NCBI RefSeq assembly: GCF_003627215.1
Contig: NZ_CP032677.1
Span: forward strand, 2,547,501 to 2,611,500
Origin: Pseudomonas sp. Leaf58
GTDB lineage: Bacteria > Pseudomonadota > Gammaproteobacteria > Pseudomonadales > Pseudomonadaceae
Length of the DNA: 64,000 nucleotides
Reading direction: 5' to 3'
This document shows, in pieces, positions 50,613 to 57,467 of the stretch; the first letter of the stretch is position 1; every line of letters begins with the position of its first letter. Below the pieces are notes generated by a model. The model saw only the letters and a list, made by a program, of their open reading frames with translations, was not told the origin of the DNA and made no database searches. The translations under genes and the position numbers were made by a program.

Positions 50613-51565
50613 TGCTGTTAGACCCGCAACAGCTCGAAACCGACCAGGCACTGCTGCAACTGGGCAAGCGGCTGTGGGCCGACGGCTATCGCTTCACCTG
50701 TGTCTCGCCCGCTACCCACGCCCGGGTCATTGCGCGCCATGCAGGCGAACCGGCCAGTACACTGCGCGATGTATTTGGCTGGAGCCGCCCGTTTGCCCCT
50801 GCACTGATCTGCGCCGATGAACTTGAGCAGCTTCAGCGTGCCCAGGTGCTGACAGCGCACACGCAGCTGTTACGCAGTAACGTGCGCTGGTCGAACTATG
50901 AAGACCTGCTGTTGGTGCACTCGGCGTACCCGACCGAGGCGAGCGACGCAGTGTTTTTTGGCCCGGACAGCTACCGTTTTGCCCAGGTTATCCAGGCTCA
51001 CCTGCAACGCACCCCACAGCCGGTCGAGCATGCAGTGGACATTGGTTGCGGCACCGGTATCGGTGCGTTGCTGATTGCTCGGGCCGCCCCCCATGCTCAG
51101 GTCAGCGCTGTCGACATCAACCCGCTGGCACTGCGTTACACCGCCATCAACGCGGCGCTGGCGGGCGTGAGCAATGTCTCGGTGGAGCCCAGTGATCTAC
51201 TCCAGGGCATTACCGGAACGTTCGACCTGATCGTCGCCAACCCGCCGTACATGTTAGATGTGGGCGAACGCACCTACCGGCATGGCGGTGGTGCGCTGGG
51301 TGCAGAACTGTCGCTGCGCATCGTCGAGCAAGCCTGCGAGCGGCTAACGACCGGCGGTTCGCTGTTGCTGTACACCGGCGTAGCCATCGTCGAGGGCCGC
51401 GATGCCTTGCTCGATGCCATCCGCCTGCGCCTGGCAGGGCCGCAATGGGCGTGGGTGTACCGGGAAATCGACCCGGACGTGTTTGGCGAACAGCTCAGCG
51501 AACCCGGTTACCAACAGGTCGAGCGCATCGCCGCCGTGGCCCTCACCGTTACGCGCAGCCGCTGA
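50612..51565 (+). CDS. SAM-dependent methyltransferase with NPPY motif
   Basis: 317-aa class I methyltransferase of the small-methyltransferase (MTS/HemK-like) type. The SAM-binding motif I is VDIGCGTGIGALLIARAAP, the acidic loop VSAVDINPLALRYTAIN, and the catalytic-type motif NPPY is at about residues 210-213. NPPY enzymes methylate planar nitrogens (N5-glutamine, N6-adenine, guanine N2). The N-terminal 130 residues are a separate domain that could bind a protein or small molecule. It is translationally coupled to the upstream di-iron protein and lies 6 bp before the GCS2-type ligase. Confidence 0.85.
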   Translation: MLLDPQQLETDQALLQLGKRLWADGYRFTCVSPATHARVIARHAGEPASTLRDVFGWSRPFAPALICADELEQLQRAQVLTAHTQLLRSNVRWSNYEDLLLVHSAYPTEASDAVFFGPDSYRFAQVIQAHLQRTPQPVEHAVDIGCGTGIGALLIARAAPHAQVSAVDINPLALRYTAINAALAGVSNVSVEPSDLLQGITGTFDLIVANPPYMLDVGERTYRHGGGALGAELSLRIVEQACERLTTGGSLLLYTGVAIVEGRDALLDAIRLRLAGPQWAWVYREIDPDVFGEQLSEPGYQQVERIAAVALTVTRSR

Positions 51566-51571
51566 GGCAAC

Positions 51572-52678
51572 ATGGCGCAATCCTGCACGTTCGGCATCGA
51601 GGAAGAGTACCTGCTGGTGCACCTGGGCTCAGGGCAGGTACCGGCCGCACCTTCGCCCGCGGTGATCGGACGCTGCCGCCAAGCGCTGGGCCAATATTTC
51701 GCCCAGGAAATGTTCCGCAGCCAGATCGAAGTGGCTTCGCCGGTGTTCGCTAACTTGTGCGAGGCACGCGAATTCTTCCAGAACAGCCGCCAGCGGCTGC
51801 GCACGGCGCTGGCCGAAGAGGGCATGGGCCTGTACGGTGCGGCAAGCCACCCCAATGCCGCCTGGCTGCGGCAGAAGCCCGCTGCACCCGCGCATTACCG
51901 GCAACTGTTCGACGACTACCAACATGTGGCGCGGCGTAGCCTGCTCAATGGCCTGCATGTGCACGTCGGCGTACCGCCCGGGTGTGATCGCATGCAGCTG
52001 ATCAACCGCGTACTGGCCTGGCTGCCGTTGTTGCTGGTGCTGAGTACCTCATCCCCGTTGTGGGCGGGCCAGGGCACCGGCTACATGAGCTACCGGCGGG
52101 TGATTTGTGGGGAATGGCCACACATGGGGTTGCCAGAGCCTTTACCCGACTGGGCCGCCTACGAACGCTACCGCGCCTTGTTGCAACGCACCGGTTCGCT
52201 GGCCGCGGATGGCGACTTCTGGTGGGCTATCCGCCCTTCGCGGCGCTTCCCGACGGTGGAGCTGCGGATCTGCGATGGCTGCCCGCAGTTGGAGGACGCC
52301 CTGTGCATCGCCGCGCTGTTTCGTCACCTGGTGGAGCACAGCATCACGCACCGCTATGACCCTGCGGCGTGCAATCGTGAACTGCGCTGGGTTGCCCAGG
52401 AAAACTATTGGCGTGCCATGCGTCACGGGCGCCACGGTCAGTTCATTGGCGTGCATGATCAACAGCCAGTCACCGCCGAAGGCTGGCTGGCCCAGTTGCA
52501 GGAGCAGTTGCCGATTGACAGCGCCGACGCCGCACGTGCCTTTGGCCATGCCCAGTGCCTGCTGCGCGACGGCACCCATGCCGACCAGCAACTTTGCTGC
52601 CTGGCCCAGGCCCGCGCTGCGGGGCTGAGCCGGGCGCAGGCGTTGCGGGCCGTAGTGGCCGCGGGGGCTTGCAATTAG
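51572..52678 (+). CDS. Carboxylate-amine ligase, GCS2/YbdK family
   Basis: 368-aa ATP-dependent ligase of the glutamate-cysteine ligase 2 family. The start FGIEEEYLLV contains the conserved Glu cluster; FRSQIEVASPVF, LHVHVGVPPG and ELRICDGCPQLED are further family blocks. E. coli YbdK has weak glutamate-cysteine ligase activity; other members join different carboxylates and amines. The order oxidase-methyltransferase-ligase with near-zero spacing suggests a pathway to an amide-linked small molecule. This is inference; glutathione supply normally comes from gshA. Confidence 0.9.
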   Translation: MAQSCTFGIEEEYLLVHLGSGQVPAAPSPAVIGRCRQALGQYFAQEMFRSQIEVASPVFANLCEAREFFQNSRQRLRTALAEEGMGLYGAASHPNAAWLRQKPAAPAHYRQLFDDYQHVARRSLLNGLHVHVGVPPGCDRMQLINRVLAWLPLLLVLSTSSPLWAGQGTGYMSYRRVICGEWPHMGLPEPLPDWAAYERYRALLQRTGSLAADGDFWWAIRPSRRFPTVELRICDGCPQLEDALCIAALFRHLVEHSITHRYDPAACNRELRWVAQENYWRAMRHGRHGQFIGVHDQQPVTAEGWLAQLQEQLPIDSADAARAFGHAQCLLRDGTHADQQLCCLAQARAAGLSRAQALRAVVAAGACN

Positions 52679-52733
52679 CCAGGGTTGGCCGAAAATGGCC
52701 GCGCCCCCGCAGCCAATCGGAACCACCTGCTCC

Positions 52734-53321
52734 ATGATGCTGACCCAGCAATTCCCCGATATTTCCCTTGATGACACGCTGTTCGTCTTTGCCCTCGAGG
52801 CCGAGGCCGGCGATGTGTTCGCAAACGTCAACACCGTGTTTACCGGTATTGGCAAGGTCAATGCCGCCATCGGCCTGAGCAAAGCCATCGCCGCGCGCCG
52901 GCCCAAACTGATCGTCAACCTAGGCTCGGCCGGCAGCCAGCGCCACGGCAAGGGCGCAGTGGTGTGCTGCACCCGCTTCGTGCAGCGCGACATGGACGTT
53001 ACCCCGCTGGGCTTTGCCCGCTACCAGACGCCGTTGTCTGATATCCCGGTGGTGCTGGAGCATGGCGCGGCCGTTCCCGGCCTGGCCGTTGAGGCTTGCG
53101 GCAGCGGCGACAGCTTCGAGATCAACCATGGCGATGCGCCTTATGACGTGGTCGACATGGAGGCCTACGTGCTGGCGCTGATCGCGCGCAGCGAGGGCAT
53201 CCCGTTCGTCTGCCTGAAGTACATTTCCGACGATGCTGGCAGTGACGCTGCGCAGGATTGGGCGGTGCAGGTACACCTGGCGGCGCAGGCTTTTCAGCGG
53301 GTGTTGTTCAGCCCAGTGTAA
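52734..53321 (+). CDS. MTA/SAH nucleosidase-like protein
   Basis: 195-aa nucleoside phosphorylase-fold protein. ALEAEAG near the N-terminus, GKVNAAIGLSKAI, NLGSAGS and the purine/ribose-binding motif VVDMEAYVLALIA are recognisable from 5'-methylthioadenosine/S-adenosylhomocysteine nucleosidases. It is somewhat shorter than E. coli MTAN (232 aa). The ATG at 52734 is followed directly by another ATG codon. It lies 55 bp after the ligase. It could remove SAH formed by the methyltransferase two genes upstream. Confidence 0.85.
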   Translation: MMLTQQFPDISLDDTLFVFALEAEAGDVFANVNTVFTGIGKVNAAIGLSKAIAARRPKLIVNLGSAGSQRHGKGAVVCCTRFVQRDMDVTPLGFARYQTPLSDIPVVLEHGAAVPGLAVEACGSGDSFEINHGDAPYDVVDMEAYVLALIARSEGIPFVCLKYISDDAGSDAAQDWAVQVHLAAQAFQRVLFSPV

Positions 53322-53331
53322 CCACAGGGCA

Positions 53332-53354
53332 GGGCGGCTAAACCTTCGCCGCCC
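53332..53354 (+). terminator. GC-rich hairpin between nucleosidase and ku genes
   Basis: GGGCGGC (53332-53338) and GCCGCCC (53348-53354) with a nine-base loop, 10 bp after the nucleosidase stop. No T-run; may be a weak terminator or REP-like. Confidence 0.45.
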
Positions 53355-53400
53355 GTTGCAGTCATCTCAGGTATTGGCAAGCAACCCTGGGAGCACCCTC

Positions 53401-54222
53401 ATGGCTCGGGCAATTTGGAAAGGCGCCATCAGTTTCGGCCTCGTGCACATCCCCGTGGCACTCAATACCGCGGTCCGCACCGAGCGGGTCGATTTCGACT
53501 GGCTCGACAAGCGCAGCATGGAACCGGTGGGCTACAAACGGGTGAACAAGGTCACCGGCAAGGAAATCGACAAGGACAACATCGTCAAGGGCGTGGAGTT
53601 CGAAAAAGGCCGCTACGTGGTGATCAGCGAAGAGGAAATTCGCAAGGCAAGGCCCGAAGCGACGCAGACCATCGATATATTTTCCTTCGTGGAGGCCAGC
53701 GAGATCCCGCTGCAGCACTTCGACACGCCGTATTACCTGAGCCCCGACCGCCGTGGCGGCAAGGTGTATGCCTTGCTGCGTGAAACCCTGGCGAAGACCG
53801 GCAAGGTGGCGCTGGCCACAGTGGTGCTGCACACCCGCCAGCACTTGGCGCTAATACGGCCACTGGACGATGCGTTGGTGATGATTACCCTGCGCTGGCC
53901 CGAAGAGGTACGCGGGCTGGAAACGCTGGAGTTGGACAGCAGTGTGACCGACGCCAAGGTGGACAAGCGCGAATTGGACATGGCCAAGCGGCTGGTAGCA
54001 GACATGAGTGGCCCTTGGAAACCAGCGGATTATCAGGATGCCTTCCGCCAGACCATCCTCGACTTGGTGGAAGAAAAGGCCCGCAAGGGCAAGATCGAAA
54101 CGGTTGAAAAGGGCGACGCGGCGGCGGTGGAAAAAGGCGCGGATATCCTCGACCTTACCGAGCTGCTCAAACGCAGCCTCGGCGGCAACAAACCGGCGAA
54201 GAAGGCGCGCAAGGCGTCATAG
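53401..54222 (+). CDS. ku: Non-homologous end-joining protein Ku
   Basis: 273-aa prokaryotic Ku, a homodimeric ring that binds DNA double-strand ends and recruits LigD. The start MARAIWKGAISFGLVHIPV and the core PYYLSPDRRGGKVYALLRE are invariant features, followed by a basic, lysine-rich C-terminus (KPAKKARKAS). In-frame codons upstream of 53401 read through the terminator and are rejected. The partner gene ligD lies 3.2 kb downstream on the opposite strand, with four unrelated genes between. Confidence 0.97.
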   Translation: MARAIWKGAISFGLVHIPVALNTAVRTERVDFDWLDKRSMEPVGYKRVNKVTGKEIDKDNIVKGVEFEKGRYVVISEEEIRKARPEATQTIDIFSFVEASEIPLQHFDTPYYLSPDRRGGKVYALLRETLAKTGKVALATVVLHTRQHLALIRPLDDALVMITLRWPEEVRGLETLELDSSVTDAKVDKRELDMAKRLVADMSGPWKPADYQDAFRQTILDLVEEKARKGKIETVEKGDAAAVEKGADILDLTELLKRSLGGNKPAKKARKAS

Positions 54223-54239
54223 CGTTGTGATTTGGGACA

Positions 54240-54315
54240 TTGCCCGCGATTCAACGCGGTGCCCGGCAGCGGCTGCGCCGATGTTCGCGGGCAGGCCCGC
54301 CGCTGCAGGTGCGCT
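54240..54315. repeat. Degenerate REP pair between ku and the glycosyltransferase gene
   Basis: Contains ATTGCCCGCGATTC and TTCGCGGGCAGGCCCGCC in opposite sense, with GCGGTGCCCGGCAGCGGC between, as in the better-preserved pair at 60820-60903. It lies in the convergent gap. Confidence 0.6.
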
Positions 54316-54332
54316 CGGCCGTGCAACAGCCA

Positions 54333-54995
54333 TCACAGTAGCTGTGCTTGCAACCCTGCCAGATAATCAGCAAACCCTTCGCCGGCGCGGCTGTCGCGCC
54401 GGCTGCTGGTGGCTACGCTGTGCTTCGCCGTCCAAACAATTTGCGCGCCACTGGCCTGCAGGTCGCTGACCAACTGCACATCTTCATGCGCCGCCAAGGG
54501 CCGGAAACCGCCCACGCGGTCGTAGGCGGCGGCGCATACGCCAAGATTGGCCCCGTGCACATGCCGATGCCCCTCCCGTGGCTGGTAACGGCTGTGGTAC
54601 AGCTTGCGCAACGCAGCCGTGTGCCACGGTTGCCAATACTCGATATGTACCGTACCGCACACCACTTCAGCCCTGCAGGCCAGCTGGGAGAGCAACCAGT
54701 GCGTGGGTACCCGGCTGTCGGCATCAGTGCAGGCCAGCCAGCGCGCGCCGCGCTCGAGCATGTGTGCTGCGCCCACCCGGCGCGCCATGCCGACGTTGCC
54801 GGCTTCTACCGCCAGCACCTGCACGCCAAAGCGCCGTGCCACGGCGGCGCTACCGTCGCTGCAGCGGTCCAGCACTACCAGTACCTCGACCTGATGCCCA
54901 GCCTGCTGCGCCTGCTGGGCAGCGGCCAGCACCGCCCGCAGGCAGCGCCCCAGGCGCCGGGCTTCGTTGTGCGCCGGGATGATCACGGCGATCAT
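54333..54995 (-). CDS. Glycosyltransferase family 2 protein
   Basis: 220-aa GT-A fold glycosyltransferase without membrane segments. N-terminal nucleotide-sugar motif VIIPAHNEARRLGRCL, donor-site VVLDRCSDGSAAV, and DxD-type CTDADSRVP at about residues 90-97. EDVQLVSDL carries the likely catalytic acidic residue. Last gene of the cassette with the methyltransferase (4-bp overlap), PIG-L deacetylase and acyl-CoA dehydrogenase. The acceptor is not known. Confidence 0.88.
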   Translation of the reverse strand: MIAVIIPAHNEARRLGRCLRAVLAAAQQAQQAGHQVEVLVVLDRCSDGSAAVARRFGVQVLAVEAGNVGMARRVGAAHMLERGARWLACTDADSRVPTHWLLSQLACRAEVVCGTVHIEYWQPWHTAALRKLYHSRYQPREGHRHVHGANLGVCAAAYDRVGGFRPLAAHEDVQLVSDLQASGAQIVWTAKHSVATSSRRDSRAGEGFADYLAGLQAQLL

Positions 54996-55591
54996 GGGCA
55001 GGTCTCGTCCAGGTCGACGACGCTGGGCTGGCAGGCCCAGTATTCCAGCACGAAGTCCGCCTCCTCGTGCTGCAGCTGCACATACAGCGGCAGGTGCCGG
55101 GCGAGCATGCGGTGCACGTCACGCCCGTCCTGTGGGCAGCCGGCGATGGGGTGTTTCCAGTGGCAGGCTAGCAGCCCGCCGTCGTAGGTCAGGCTGGCTA
55201 CCGACTGCTCGATTACCTGCAGCCAGTCGGTGGGGTCCAGGTAGTAACCGATTTCACTGAGCACGATCAGGTCGAAGCGCCCGCCCGGCCAGTCCGCCGG
55301 CAACCGCGCCAGCTCCACCGAGGCGTTGTGCGCGTTCACCAAGCGTGCACGTGCCAGGCCTACCGCGGTCGGGTCCAGGTCCTGGCACAGCAGCTCGGCG
55401 CAACGCTCGGCCAGCAAGGCGCTGAGTTCGCCATTGGCGCAGGCTGGCTCGAAGGCATGCTGGTAGCACTGGCGCGGCAGGCAGGCCATGACCAACTCAC
55501 GCTTGCGTTTTTCGTACCAGCGGGTGCGAAAGGCCCAGGGGTCTTCATTGCTGGCGTACAGGTCGGCGAAGTACTGCGGGTCGAGGCTCAT
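54992..55591 (-). CDS. SAM-dependent methyltransferase (NodS-like)
   Basis: 199-aa class I methyltransferase related to NodS, the N-methyltransferase of Nod-factor biosynthesis. It starts MSLDPQYFADLYASNEDPWAFRTRW, has the SAM site FEPACANGELSALLAERC and CQDLDPTAVGLAR, and the catalytic-loop region LIVLSEIGYYL. The ATG at 55591 is chosen by similarity; a long in-frame extension overlaps the PIG-L gene. PIG-L deacetylase plus NodS-like methyltransferase recalls N-deacetylation followed by N-methylation of an amino sugar. It overlaps the glycosyltransferase by 4 bp. Confidence 0.85.
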   Translation of the reverse strand: MSLDPQYFADLYASNEDPWAFRTRWYEKRKRELVMACLPRQCYQHAFEPACANGELSALLAERCAELLCQDLDPTAVGLARARLVNAHNASVELARLPADWPGGRFDLIVLSEIGYYLDPTDWLQVIEQSVASLTYDGGLLACHWKHPIAGCPQDGRDVHRMLARHLPLYVQLQHEEADFVLEYWACQPSVVDLDETCP

Positions 55592-55602
55592 GACCACTCC
55601 AT

Positions 55603-56358
55603 TTACAGAAACACCAGTTCGAAAGGTTGCAGCAAACAATCCAGCAAATTCTGCGGCAGCACCGGCGGGCGCCGGCCATCCGGCTCCAGCTGGCTGACGT
55701 GGGCGGCGAGGGCTTTGCGCTTGCGCGCCAGGCGGGCTTCGTCCAGCTGGATGCGGTGGGCCCGTGGCCACGGCAGGCGCGGGTCGTCCGGTTGCGCCCA
55801 ATGCCAAGCCCACACCGGGACTTCCAGCCATTGCACCTGGCGCGCTTGGGCTGCCTGGGCTGCGGCCCGGCCCACCGCTTCGTGGTCACAGTGGCCGTCG
55901 CCGCGCCAGGTGGCCACCAGCAAGTCGCCAGGCTTGAGCAGCTGGCTCAGGTGGTTGACCAAAAACGCCTCGTTGCGTGGCAACGCGCCGTCCTTGAGGT
56001 GCAGGCGGCGCCAGTCCACGCGCCCCAGATCAAGCTCAAGCTGTTGCAGGGCATGGCGGCTTTCCTGCGGCCTTTGCCGCCGCAGGCGGTGTTCGGTCCA
56101 GTGGGCCGAACCGGGGTGGCTGGCTTCGCCGTCGGTGGCGGAGATCAGTACCAGGTCGTGCTCGCGGCCACGAAAACCCGCCAGCAGGCCACCGGCCATG
56201 AGAATTTCATCATCGGGGTGCGGGGCCAACAGCACCAGGCGGCGACCTGGCGGGCACAGCTGCTGCGGGTCGATCCACGTGGCCCTGGCCAGGTGCGCGG
56301 CCTGCTGCCAGGCTGCCCACGGTGTGCCGCTGCTCGACTGGATCAGGTTCTCACTCAT
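55603..56358 (-). CDS. PIG-L family deacetylase
   Basis: 251-aa zinc-dependent N-deacetylase of the PIG-L/LmbE family. The metal and catalytic motif APHPDDEILMAGG is at about residues 44-56 and the second metal site HCDHEAVGR in the middle of the protein. Substrates of the family are N-acetylated amino sugars or their conjugates (GlcNAc-PI, GlcNAc-inositol, GlcNAc-malate). The start overlaps the stop of the upstream acyl-CoA dehydrogenase gene (ATGA). Confidence 0.92.
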   Translation of the reverse strand: MSENLIQSSSGTPWAAWQQAAHLARATWIDPQQLCPPGRRLVLLAPHPDDEILMAGGLLAGFRGREHDLVLISATDGEASHPGSAHWTEHRLRRQRPQESRHALQQLELDLGRVDWRRLHLKDGALPRNEAFLVNHLSQLLKPGDLLVATWRGDGHCDHEAVGRAAAQAAQARQVQWLEVPVWAWHWAQPDDPRLPWPRAHRIQLDEARLARKRKALAAHVSQLEPDGRRPPVLPQNLLDCLLQPFELVFL

Positions 56359-57398
56359 AACTGCCAGCTCCCCGCGGGTTGTTGCGCCAACTGCTGGCCG
56401 AGTGCCGCCAGATCGCGCTCGGCATGGCTCTGGCGCAGAAACACGGGCAAATCGGCGTTCAACCGGGCGAAGTGACTACTGCGGCAGAACGGCGTGGCGC
56501 CCAGCGCTCGGCCAACGTGATGGATGACCTGATTCACCGCCTGTTCCACCTGCGCCCGGCTGCGGCGCACCTCGAAGCTAGCGTCTGCCCCCGGCTGGCG
56601 GTCGATCCACGCCGCGCATTCGCGCAGTGCCGCCCTGGCCCCCAACAAGTCGGCGTCGACCGCGCCCAGGTGGGCATCGGCATGAGGGTCGGGGCGAGGG
56701 TTACGGCAGTGTTCCCGCAGGTAATCGGCCAGGGCTTCGGCGGCGCCGTACCAGCAGGCTGCGATGCCGGCACCGCCATGCCAAAACCCCGGTCGCGACA
56801 GATACTGCCCGGGGCGGCCGATGGCGATGCCCGGTGTGTCATTGAATGCGACCTCGACGCTGGCGGTGGTGGCCATGCCGATTGCCTGCCAGTGTTCGAT
56901 GGTCAGGCCTTGGCTGGGATGGGACAGCTCGATGGCCACCAGCTGCGGCTGGTCATGCGCATCCCAGGCGGTGATCAGCGCCCGGTCGATTTGCAACGCG
57001 CCCGAACACCAGGCCTTGCGCCCGCTCAGGCGCACCCGTTCGCCATCCCGGGCCACAATGCAGGTGCGGGCATCCGGCGCTTCGGCGGCCCACACGCCCC
57101 AGATACCCGCCGCGGCGTGATGGGCGCCAGCGCATTCGGCAAGGATCGCCAACGCGTCGGTGTGGCCCTCATAGAGCTTGGCCAGGGCCAGGTCACAACC
57201 GGCAACCCGCGCCAGGGTTTGCCAGCGCCGTAACGTGTTGCCCTGGCCGGGCAGCGGCAGCAGGTCAAGTTGGTCGGCTTGCAGCGCCTGGATCAGCTGT
57301 GGCAACTGGGTATCCAGGTTGAGCGGTTGCTGCCGTTCGCCGAAGGCGCGCAGCAGGCGATCGAGATTGGTCAGCTCAAAATCCTGGACGATGCTCAT
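56355..57398 (-). CDS. Acyl-CoA dehydrogenase-family protein
   Basis: 347-aa flavoprotein-type protein of the acyl-CoA dehydrogenase superfamily. Recognisable segments are LSGRKAWCSGALQIDRALITA and LTIEHWQAIGMATTASVEVAFND in the beta domain, and a helical C-terminal domain (GARAALRECAAWID). I do not see the usual catalytic Glu region clearly, so a role as classical dehydrogenase is uncertain. First gene of the cassette. It lies 69 bp after the ligD stop on the same strand and could be read from the ligD transcript. Confidence 0.8.
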   Translation of the reverse strand: MSIVQDFELTNLDRLLRAFGERQQPLNLDTQLPQLIQALQADQLDLLPLPGQGNTLRRWQTLARVAGCDLALAKLYEGHTDALAILAECAGAHHAAAGIWGVWAAEAPDARTCIVARDGERVRLSGRKAWCSGALQIDRALITAWDAHDQPQLVAIELSHPSQGLTIEHWQAIGMATTASVEVAFNDTPGIAIGRPGQYLSRPGFWHGGAGIAACWYGAAEALADYLREHCRNPRPDPHADAHLGAVDADLLGARAALRECAAWIDRQPGADASFEVRRSRAQVEQAVNQVIHHVGRALGATPFCRSSHFARLNADLPVFLRQSHAERDLAALGQQLAQQPAGSWQL

Positions 57399-57467
57399 GG
57401 GCTCGGGCTCCTTGGCCAGGCATTGCCGGTGGGGTGCTGCGGTTGGGGCATTGCGGGCGAGGCGCCA

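Noticed and set aside
52734..53321. Housekeeping mtnN/pfs assignment
   Set aside because: The protein is shorter than typical Pfs and sits after a biosynthetic-looking cassette, so I kept the broader nucleosidase-like call.
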